The notes under the pieces are model-generated. The model ran no database searches and was not told the origin of the DNA. It saw only the letters and a list, made by a program, of their open reading frames with translations. The position numbers and the translations under genes are program-made. Below, one piece after another: positions 33,231-40,194 of a stretch of DNA of 64,000 nt. Numbering within the stretch: position 1 is the first letter of the stretch; each line of letters starts with the position of its first letter. This DNA is from CAYUZU01 sp964448675. Lineage in GTDB: Bacteria > Planctomycetota > Phycisphaerae > UBA1845 > Fen-1342. The stretch is from assembly GCA_964448675.1 (NCBI GenBank), contig CAYUZU010000021.1, positions 1 to 64,000 of the forward strand. The letters are read 5' to 3'.

Positions 33231-35381
33231 CTATGGCGCCATCGCGGTCTGCAGGCCGGCCCAGTCCCGCAGATCCACATCGCCATCATCGTCAAAGTCG
33301 AACACCTCGCAATCGACGCCGACCGGCCCGGCACGCGGCCCGGTCGTACAACCCGCCGACTGCTCCACCTCGGCCAGGTCGACAGCGCCGTCGCCATTCG
33401 CATCGCCGAACGCGTACCCGCTCAGCACGAGCTTCACCGCATCGGCCGAGGTATAGACGCCCGCCGCGCTCCCGGCGGTCGAGACCTCCACCCGCCGCTG
33501 GGTATCGCCGGCCGCAAAGATCCACCGCCCAAGCGGCACCCACGCCCCGCCGCCACTGCGTTGGTCCACCGGCACCGTCGTGGCCCCGTTGTGATGCAGG
33601 ACCGTGTATGGCGCTGCCGGGTTGCGGTTGCCCGCGGCGGTGTACCAGGCGTAGACGTCGTACCGCCCGCTGAGCGGGATTGCCGCGCCATACGCCGCCA
33701 GGCTCGCCGCCCCGCCGCCGGCCGCCACCAGCGACCCGAAGCGGAAGTAGTCGGGCTGGGCCGACGCCACCCAGTTGCCCTCGAGATGAAACGCCGGGCT
33801 CGCGTCATCGTCGTCGATCACCAGCTGTACCAGGCGCTCGCTGGTAAACGGGTTGTAAGCCCATGCGGCCCACGGCCGCTGGGGCAGCGGCAGGTGGTCG
33901 ATCTCGTCCTGGATCGCGATCTGCGAGCCGTACTGGTGATACACCCACAGGCAGCCGTGGGGCACGCCCAGCGACCGCGCGTAGGACAATTGGTCGGCCA
34001 CGAGCCCCCAGTCGTTGTCCTCGCTCGCGCGATAGCCGACGCCGATCTTGTCCGCGTGGTCCGGGGCCTGGTCGAGTTGCGTATTCAGCTCGGTCACGAA
34101 CGTGCTCAGCGAGGTCTTGTACATCTGCGGCAGGACCAGGTCGAGATACCCACCCTCGACCCAGTCCGACCAGCGCTGCATGTGCTGCGTAATGCCATAC
34201 GACCCCGTTGGCGCACTCGAGACGACAATCGCCGGATTCACCGCCTTGATCGTATCGTAACACTGCTGCATCACGTCATTGACCAGTCCCTCGCGAAACG
34301 CGACCCACTGGGCATTGTTCACGTTCGTCGGAGGCCAGACGCCGTACGCGTCGTGATAGCGCTGCGCGGTGCTGTCTTCATAGCCGTATTCGCGCCCGCT
34401 GTCTTTCCGCGCCCAGCGGATGCGATCGAGCTGGATGTCATCGAAGTCGTAATTCGCCGCCAGCTCGCGCACCATGCCGACGATCATCTCGACGGCGTCC
34501 GGGTGGCCGGGGCTCAGGAACACGAATCCGCCGTTCTCGCCCGACACCGGGTCGCCCCAGCGATCACGTGCCAGCCACTCAGGGTGCGCCACCGCAATCG
34601 GGTGCGACGCACCCCCCAGCGCGAGGCCATACTCGAACCACGCCCCGACCTTCAGCCCCTCGTCGTGGAAGATGTCCAGCAGCCGCCTCGCGTAGTCAAC
34701 CGAGCCCGACGCCCAATGGCCGCCGCCCGCCTGGTAGGCCTTGGACGGCCAGTAGACCTGTGCGCCGGAGTACACCGCGATGTAGACGGTGTTCATGCGC
34801 CCCGCGCGGATGTTTTGCGCGATCGCACGCAGCTCCGGCTCGGACTTGTTCAAGTACTCGTAATGCGTCAGCCAGCACGCCCGCAGCTCGGGCACCGCAT
34901 CCCCGCCGCCGGAGAGTGCCACGAACCGCACGGCATCCGCGACAACGATCGTGCCGGGCTCGGCCGCACTGGTCAGGGTGACCCGCCCCGCGTCCCCAGA
35001 CGCGAACTCGAACGCCCCCAGCACGACCCACTGCGACCCGTTGATCCGCTGGTCGACGAACACGTCCGTCGTCCCGCCCGCATGATGCACCGTGTAGCGC
35101 GCGTCCGACGGCCGGTCGTTGCTGTTGCGATACCACACCGACACCTGGTAGCTGCCCGCCGTCGCCAGCGCCGGCCGCCACTCGACCTCCCCGGCCGGCA
35201 GCGTGGTCGAGCGGTAGCGATAATCGTCGCCGTACTGACCGTCCAGCGACGCGGCGGACCACTGCTCGGACAGGACTTCGAACCCCGGATCGCTGTTGTC
35301 AACGATCAACGTCTGCGCTACACCGAGCGTCACAAACGCCCATGCAGCGAACAGGCCGGCGAAGCAAGCACGAAACGACAT
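33231..35381 (-). CDS. Secreted GHL10/DUF187-type glycoside hydrolase with flanking golvesin-like domains and dockerin
   Basis: The 716-residue exported protein has a signal peptide (to about residue 22). A golvesin C-terminal-like beta domain follows (IVDNSDPGFEVLSEQW, RYTVHHAGGTTDVFVDQRI, FVALSGGGD). A GHL10/DUF187 TIM barrel (about 175-490) has RACWLTHYEYLNKS, FDDIQLDRIRWARKDSG, VVSSAPTGSYG and DLVLPQMYKTS. A second golvesin-like domain and a C-terminal calcium-loop pair (DANGDGAVDLAEVEQSA and FDDDGDVDLRDWAGLQTA) complete it. The family cleaves bacterial polysaccharides or peptidoglycan-linked sugars in known members. ATG at 35381 has AAGGA eight bases upstream. The first in-frame ATG, at 35390, lies directly against the ribosome site. 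Confidence 0.87.
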   Translation of the reverse strand: MSFRACFAGLFAAWAFVTLGVAQTLIVDNSDPGFEVLSEQWSAASLDGQYGDDYRYRSTTLPAGEVEWRPALATAGSYQVSVWYRNSNDRPSDARYTVHHAGGTTDVFVDQRINGSQWVVLGAFEFASGDAGRVTLTSAAEPGTIVVADAVRFVALSGGGDAVPELRACWLTHYEYLNKSEPELRAIAQNIRAGRMNTVYIAVYSGAQVYWPSKAYQAGGGHWASGSVDYARRLLDIFHDEGLKVGAWFEYGLALGGASHPIAVAHPEWLARDRWGDPVSGENGGFVFLSPGHPDAVEMIVGMVRELAANYDFDDIQLDRIRWARKDSGREYGYEDSTAQRYHDAYGVWPPTNVNNAQWVAFREGLVNDVMQQCYDTIKAVNPAIVVSSAPTGSYGITQHMQRWSDWVEGGYLDLVLPQMYKTSLSTFVTELNTQLDQAPDHADKIGVGYRASEDNDWGLVADQLSYARSLGVPHGCLWVYHQYGSQIAIQDEIDHLPLPQRPWAAWAYNPFTSERLVQLVIDDDDASPAFHLEGNWVASAQPDYFRFGSLVAAGGGAASLAAYGAAIPLSGRYDVYAWYTAAGNRNPAAPYTVLHHNGATTVPVDQRSGGGAWVPLGRWIFAAGDTQRRVEVSTAGSAAGVYTSADAVKLVLSGYAFGDANGDGAVDLAEVEQSAGCTTGPRAGPVGVDCEVFDFDDDGDVDLRDWAGLQTAMAP

Positions 35382-35603
35382 GTGGGCCATCCTTACGCTC
35401 GCAGACGCGACCGGCTCACCGGGCCGCGACGCGCTTCCATCCCCGCCGCTGAATCGTTATATAATGATAGACGAAGGGCCGCGGCGATGCAATCCCGCCG
35501 GTGGCCGAATTCAGGCTTGCGCCGGCGGGTGCCGGTCGCGGGCCGCACGGTACAATGCCGCGTTTGTCCTGCGCGACGAACGCCCGAGCGGATGGAGTGA
35601 CGC

Positions 35604-36557
35604 ATGCGAATCACCGGCACCTTCCTCGACGAGATCACCCACGACATTCCGAGCCAGAACTGGGGACCGGAGGAATGGGCGGCGGACTTTGATGTCATGC
35701 GCCAGATCGGCGTCGACACCGTCATCATCATCCGGGCCGGCTATCGCGAGCAGGCGATCTTCAACTCGTGGGCTTTGCGGAAGCACCGCCCGATGCTGCC
35801 GGCCCGCGAAAACCTTGGCGAGCTCTTCCTCGACCTGGCCCACAAGAACGGCATGAAGCTGATCTGGGGGATTTACGATCCGGGCGACTGGGCCCGCAAT
35901 GCCGAACATGCGTGGGAGCTCAACCGCGAGTTCATGGATGAGGTGAACGCCGAGTTCGGCGAGCACCCGGCCTTCGGCGGGTGGTACATCACATTCGAGC
36001 TGTCGCGCAACGATCAGCGGCAGGTGGACCTGCTGCTGGCGGCCGGGCGCCATGCCAAATCGCTGAGTCCCAGCCTGACGACGATGATCTCGCCGTATAT
36101 CGCCGGGCCGAAGGCGCCGCAGGGCGACGTCCCCATCTCGCGCGAGCAGCACGCCGCCGAATGGCAGGCGATTTTCAACCGCATTCGCGAGTGCATCGAC
36201 GTGGTCGCGTTCCAGGACGGGCATGTCGACTACCTGGATCTGCCGGAATACCTGACGACGCACCTCCGGCTGGCGCGCGAGGCGGGCATCCAGTGCTGGT
36301 CGAATGTCGAGGGGTTCGACCGCGACATGCCGTTCAAGTTTCCGCCGATCGACTGGCGCAAGCTGGAGTACAAGATGGACGCGGCCCGCGAGGCCGGTGT
36401 CGACAAGCTCATCACCTTCGAGTTCTCGCATTTCCTGAGCCCGCACGCGGTGCAGCCGGCGGCGCACAACCTGTTCGAGCGCTACTGCGAGCGGTTCGGG
36501 CTGGACGTCGAGGTGACGCCCCCGGCCCGCCAGCCCGGGCAAACCAACCTGCGGTGA
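35604..36557 (+). CDS. DUF4434 family protein, glycoside hydrolase-like barrel
   Basis: A 317-residue protein matching DUF4434: it starts MRITGTFLDEITHDIPSQNWG, and contains MRQIGVDTVIIIRAGYRE, FGGWYITFELSRND and DVVAFQDGHVDY, arranged like a TIM barrel of the GHL class. The acidic residues at the strand ends suggest a sugar or peptidoglycan hydrolase, but no activity is established for the family. It has no signal peptide and is likely cytoplasmic. A TACAAT box lies at 35551-35556. The divergent neighbour is the exported GHL10 hydrolase. Confidence 0.82.
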   Translation: MRITGTFLDEITHDIPSQNWGPEEWAADFDVMRQIGVDTVIIIRAGYREQAIFNSWALRKHRPMLPARENLGELFLDLAHKNGMKLIWGIYDPGDWARNAEHAWELNREFMDEVNAEFGEHPAFGGWYITFELSRNDQRQVDLLLAAGRHAKSLSPSLTTMISPYIAGPKAPQGDVPISREQHAAEWQAIFNRIRECIDVVAFQDGHVDYLDLPEYLTTHLRLAREAGIQCWSNVEGFDRDMPFKFPPIDWRKLEYKMDAAREAGVDKLITFEFSHFLSPHAVQPAAHNLFERYCERFGLDVEVTPPARQPGQTNLR

Positions 36558-36611
36558 CCCGGAGGCGCAGGACCGTCGCCCGGCAAAGGTGCGGCCGCCC
36601 GGCCGTAACGA

Positions 36612-36630
36612 GTGATTCGGTGACAGGTGA
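36612..36630 (+). repeat. Dispersed gene-end repeat, copy 3
   Basis: Reads GTGATTCGGTGACAGGTGA, 55 bases after the stop of the DUF4434 gene and before elbB on the same strand. It shares 17 fixed positions with the other two copies. Confidence 0.7.
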
Positions 36631-36755
36631 CACGGCGCGGGCCGCCGCGTGCGGTGCACTGATCAACGGGGCAGTTCGTGATCATTGCCGCGCAGCAGCG
36701 CCGCGTCTGCTACAATCTCCCGAAAACGACGAACCCCCAGAGCCAGGAGATCATC

Positions 36756-37415
36756 ATGCCGAAGATTGGTGTACTGCTATCGGGTTGCGGCGTCTTTGAT
36801 GGGGCCGAGATTCACGAGTCGGTGTTGACGCTGCTGGCAATCGACCAGAAGGGCGTGGACTATGTCTGCTGCGCCCCCGATGTCGACTTCGACGTCATCG
36901 ACCACACCAGACAGGAGACCACTGGCGAGAAGCGCAACGTGCTCACCGAGGCGGCGCGGATCGCGCGCGGAGAGATCCAGGACGTTGCCCAGGTGCAGGC
37001 CAGCGCTATCGACGCCCTGATCCTGCCCGGCGGGTTCGGGGCCGCCAAGAACCTGAGCAACTTCGCGGAGAAAGGCCCCGCGTGCACCGTGCACCCGGAG
37101 GTGGAGCGGCTGGTGGGGGATTGCCTGGCCGCCGGCAAGCCGATCGGGGCGATCTGCATTGCGCCGGCAACCGTGGCGCGAATCGCGGCGAAGAAGGGGC
37201 TCCAGCCGACGCTCACCATCGGCAGCGACCCCGCGACCGCCGGCGCCATCGAGTCCATGGGCTGTCGGCACGAGGCGCAGCCGACGACCGAGATCACGGT
37301 CGACGCCGAAAACCGGATCGTCAGCACGCCGGCGTACATGCTCGGCCCGGGCCCCGCTGCGGTGAACGAGGGCATCCGAAAGCTGGTGCACAAGGTCATT
37401 GAGATGGTGGGGTGA
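36756..37415 (+). CDS. elbB: ElbB family protein (isoprenoid biosynthesis glyoxalase-like)
   Basis: The 219-residue DJ-1/PfpI-superfamily protein starts MPKIGVLLSGCGVFDGAEIHE and carries ALILPGGFGAAKNLSNF and KPIGAICIAPATVARI, with Cys in the nucleophile-elbow position (ICIAP). E. coli ElbB is reported to act on glyoxal and to affect isoprenoid synthesis. AGGAG lies six bases before the ATG, and a TACAAT box lies at 36711-36716. The gene is convergent with an O-methyltransferase. Confidence 0.93.
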   Translation: MPKIGVLLSGCGVFDGAEIHESVLTLLAIDQKGVDYVCCAPDVDFDVIDHTRQETTGEKRNVLTEAARIARGEIQDVAQVQASAIDALILPGGFGAAKNLSNFAEKGPACTVHPEVERLVGDCLAAGKPIGAICIAPATVARIAAKKGLQPTLTIGSDPATAGAIESMGCRHEAQPTTEITVDAENRIVSTPAYMLGPGPAAVNEGIRKLVHKVIEMVG

Positions 37416-37520
37416 CGTCGGGGGTCGGGCCGCCGGCACTCGCAGCGGTCTTCCGGCTGACGGCGGAGAACTGGCGGCTGCAGGCTGTCGACTGTCGTCC
37501 GACGGGCGGCGACGACGTGA

Positions 37521-38141
37521 TCAGATCACCCAGTCGGCCCCGTCGAGGCTGGCTGTCGTGGCGTAGGGGTCGAGTTTCACCGACACCTCCATGCCCGCGC
37601 CGATCGGCAGCAGTATGCTGCACAACTGGGGGTGGTTGCGCAAGGTTTGCAGGTAGCCGGCGAGGTCGTCGGCGTGCGAGGTCGCGTTGTCGGTGACGAT
37701 CGTCGCCCGCTGGGCCATCTTGGGCCAGACCAGATCGAAGTAGCGCCGGCTGTTCTCCTTGTCTGCATCGATGAACACGATGTCGAACGGGCCGTGGACG
37801 TCGTCCAGCACGGCGCCGGCGGGCCCTTCGACCACGTCCACCGTGTCGGCCAGGCCGGCCCGCGCGAACGCCTCCCGCGCGAAGCGAACCTTGTCCGGGC
37901 TGTGATCGATGGTGGTCAGCATGCCGCCGTTGTGCTGGAGGGCTGCCGCGATCCAGAGGCCACTGTAGCCGTAGCTCGTGCCGATCTCGAGACCGCGCCG
38001 GTACCCCCCCGCGAGCACCAGCGTGTGCAGGAACTCCGCCGAGACGCGGGGCACGGCCAGCGCATCGTCGCGCTCGGCCACGAAGGCCTCCACGCGCAGG
38101 ATCTCGGTAAGGGTCTTCTCCTGGATGGTCTGCTCGAACAT
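37521..38141 (-). CDS. O-methyltransferase (class I SAM, CCoAMT-like family 3)
   Basis: The 206-residue SAM-dependent methyltransferase has the motif I loop LEIGTSYGYSGLWIAAAL, acidic motif II LTTIDHSPDKVR, and the FDIVFIDADKENSRRYFDL block with metal-binding Asp and Asn typical of family 3 O-methyltransferases. The end contains LLPIGAGMEVSVKL. MFEQTIQE at 38141 has AGGTG six bases upstream; MQVRS at 38156 is an alternative. The frame extends far upstream to 38375, but that part is not coding-like. The substrate is unknown. Confidence 0.85.
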   Translation of the reverse strand: MFEQTIQEKTLTEILRVEAFVAERDDALAVPRVSAEFLHTLVLAGGYRRGLEIGTSYGYSGLWIAAALQHNGGMLTTIDHSPDKVRFAREAFARAGLADTVDVVEGPAGAVLDDVHGPFDIVFIDADKENSRRYFDLVWPKMAQRATIVTDNATSHADDLAGYLQTLRNHPQLCSILLPIGAGMEVSVKLDPYATTASLDGADWVI

Positions 38142-38569
38142 GCTCCGCACCTGCATCCGGCCCGGCGGCTCACCAAGTGCCTGATTGTAGCGGGTTCGGC
38201 GACGTCGACACGGACCGCGGGTTCGACGCCCGAGCCAGTCGTGGCGACTCGCGGCCGTCACGGTTCCATCCGCACCGACCGCGCAAAAAAAGATGGAAGG
38301 TCTAGCCGTGGCGCGTCTTGGACCTTCCATCGTTCGTTGCGACCCGCGCTCGGGCCGCGTCGTATGAAGTTTCATCGCGTCTTATCGACCGCGTAAACAG
38401 ATCTTGCGCTAACTACGCGTCAAAGTGCAAGCGCATTTTCGGAAAATTTTTCATTCTTGCGCGTACGCGCGGCAAGCTGAACCGCCGCGCGACGTGCAGC
38501 CACCCCATCCAACACGAGCGCCGACACACGCGCGCAGCCGGGCGCGGCACCGCGCACCAGCGCTGCGCG
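38142..38569. other. Non-coding stretch between O-methyltransferase and UroD-family genes
   Basis: This region holds a minus-strand terminator (38285-38331) and a relatively AT-rich patch (38434-38457, with an ATTTT/AAAAT hairpin). No gene is seen. The two flanking genes run in the same direction, so the O-methyltransferase probably has its own promoter somewhere between 38142 and 38284. Confidence 0.55.
38285..38331 (-). terminator. Intrinsic terminator of the UroD-family gene
   Basis: On the minus strand a perfect 11-bp stem, GATGGAAGGTC with GACCTTCCATC (38321-38331 and 38292-38302), closes an 18-base loop and is followed by seven T (38285-38291). It lies about 240 bases after the stop of the gene at 38570. 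Confidence 0.8.
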
Positions 38570-39637
38570 CTAGCACTTCTCGCCCTGGGTCGATCGTCCC
38601 CACGAATGACCGGCCGCCACCTTCCCCGCGCGGGCCTGTTCCAGAATCTCCCTGTATCCAGGGTATCCGCCCTTCTCCGCGAAGGCCTCGAACATCACGT
38701 AGCGGCGATCGGTCGTCACGCCGATCGCCTCGGCATCGTTGTAGTCGCTCGCGATCAGGCCGCCGGCCGGCGTGCCGTAGTGGTCGCAGATGTCGTGGGC
38801 CTGCTGGCGGATCTCTGCATCGCTGCCGCGCGGCAACGTGCTCTGCGTATCCACGATCGCCTCGAAGCAGATCTTGCCCGAAAACGCCGCGCCGAACTCG
38901 TGCAGGCCGACCGTGTTCGGCTGCTGGTTGTTGATGACCTCGAGGCCGACCTCGATCAGGTGCGGCATGACCGCGTTGATCTTGCCGCAGGAGTGCATCC
39001 AGGTGTGCAGTCCCAGCGCCTTGATCTCGCGGAACCAGCGCTCGTAGCGCGGCTTGAAGAACTCCTCGAACATCTTCGGGCTGATCAGCAGCCGATCCTG
39101 CACCCCCCAGTCATCCGCCATCGCGGCCGCATCCAGCCGACCGCCGGCAAGCTCGTGCGCCCGCTTCATCACCGCGATGTGGTGGTCGAGCACCCGGTCG
39201 AGGATCTCGTTGACCTCGTCCTTGTTGCGGCGGAAGGCCAGCATGGCCTTGTCCATGCCCATGAGCATGTGCAGCCGCTCCCAGATGCCCTGTCCGAAAC
39301 AGAACATGACGAACTTGTCGTCCGCGCCGGCCATCTGCTGCGGGAAGCTCTCGTAACGGCGCGGATCGGCCGGGTCGGGCCAGGCGAAATCCTTCAACTG
39401 GCCCAGGTCGGCCAGCGGGTGCTCGATCACCTGGCCCGTATTCGACACGTCGGTCGTACCCCAGCCACAATGCCACTCGTCGTAGGTCTTGCCGGCCCCG
39501 AGCTGCCACGACCAACCGGTGGGGTCGTCGGTCCAGACGTCCCAGCAGTCATTCACCCCCACGATGTCGAACTTCATGGGCAGCCGCGGCGGGTTGTCGA
39601 ACGTAATGGCCTTCTTGACGATCTCTCGTGAGGTCAT
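38570..39637 (-). CDS. Uroporphyrinogen decarboxylase family protein (methyltransferase-like)
   Basis: A 355-residue TIM-barrel protein. It shows MTSREIVKKAITFDNPPRLP at the start, GVQDRLLISPKMFEEFFKP in the middle and the sugar-binding-like block HTWMHSCGKINAVMPHLIEV followed by EVINNQQPN. The last part matches members of the UroD/MtaA/CmuA superfamily rather than true HemE, which would show the N-terminal RQAGRYMPEY motif. Many such members are methyl-transfer or cobamide-linked proteins in anaerobes and planctomycetes. No heme gene is nearby. The substrate is unknown. Confidence 0.85.
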   Translation of the reverse strand: MTSREIVKKAITFDNPPRLPMKFDIVGVNDCWDVWTDDPTGWSWQLGAGKTYDEWHCGWGTTDVSNTGQVIEHPLADLGQLKDFAWPDPADPRRYESFPQQMAGADDKFVMFCFGQGIWERLHMLMGMDKAMLAFRRNKDEVNEILDRVLDHHIAVMKRAHELAGGRLDAAAMADDWGVQDRLLISPKMFEEFFKPRYERWFREIKALGLHTWMHSCGKINAVMPHLIEVGLEVINNQQPNTVGLHEFGAAFSGKICFEAIVDTQSTLPRGSDAEIRQQAHDICDHYGTPAGGLIASDYNDAEAIGVTTDRRYVMFEAFAEKGGYPGYREILEQARAGKVAAGHSWGRSTQGEKC

Positions 39638-40194
39638 GCAAAGTCCTCTCGGGCCTGCGCCCTGAATGGCAAACGCTGTGTTACCGGGTCACGGAATCAT
39701 GCGTTGCGTCGTGCAGCACGAGCAACGTGCCGCGCGATCAATCGCACGCTCGGATCTTAGCCGAATCCACGCGGCGTAACACGTGCCCAGCGCGGACCGC
39801 GTGGCGCACCCTCGCGCAACACCGCGGCGGCCACCCGCGAATCGCCGGCACCGCGCCCAGCCCTGCGCCGCTGGTATCCGGGCACAGAAGTTAGCACAAG
39901 GTTAGCGCCGGATGAGGTTTGGTGACACCCCCTGTCAAGAAAAACGCTGGATATGGTGGGTTGAATTCCGGCATGCACAACCTATTGTATATGCGCCACT
40001 TGCGCGAATTCCGAAAGTGCCGCCATTTTCTTTTGACCACCACCATATGTTGAGTTACTATAAAGATTGCCCACTAAATGTGGCCCCCCAGCCGACCGGC
40101 TGACGATGTACTATGTAACGGCGAGTCGCGGTCGGCTTCTCTGCCGTTGTGCCCAAGTATCTGTCACCCACGTCCGTGGAAGGGAGTTTCAGGG
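39638..40194. promoter_or_regulatory. AT-rich regulatory region upstream of the ribonucleotide reductase gene
   Basis: This 557-base region drops markedly in GC content between 39930 and 40080. It holds a second candidate promoter (TTGAAT at 39961-39966 with TATTGT at 39983-39988), the main promoter at 40033-40061, and an inverted repeat ATATGGTGG (39951-39959) facing CCACCATAT (40040-40048). Two sequences match 12 of 16 positions of the NrdR-box consensus ACACWATATATWGTGT: GCACAACCTATTGTAT (39975-39990) and CCACCATATGTTGAGT (40040-40055). No gene is seen. Confidence 0.55.
40033..40061 (+). promoter_or_regulatory. Promoter of the ribonucleotide reductase gene
   Basis: TTGACC (40033-40038), a 17-base spacer and TACTAT (40056-40061) give a start near 40068 and a 127-base leader before the ATG at 40195. 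One NrdR-like sequence covers the spacer, where a repressor would block polymerase. Confidence 0.7.

Noticed and set aside
39930..40194. Cobalamin riboswitch ahead of the B12-dependent reductase
   Set aside because: I looked for the B12 box (GCCACTG-type) and the conserved core. Only GCCACTT at 39995-40001 is close, without the flanking elements.
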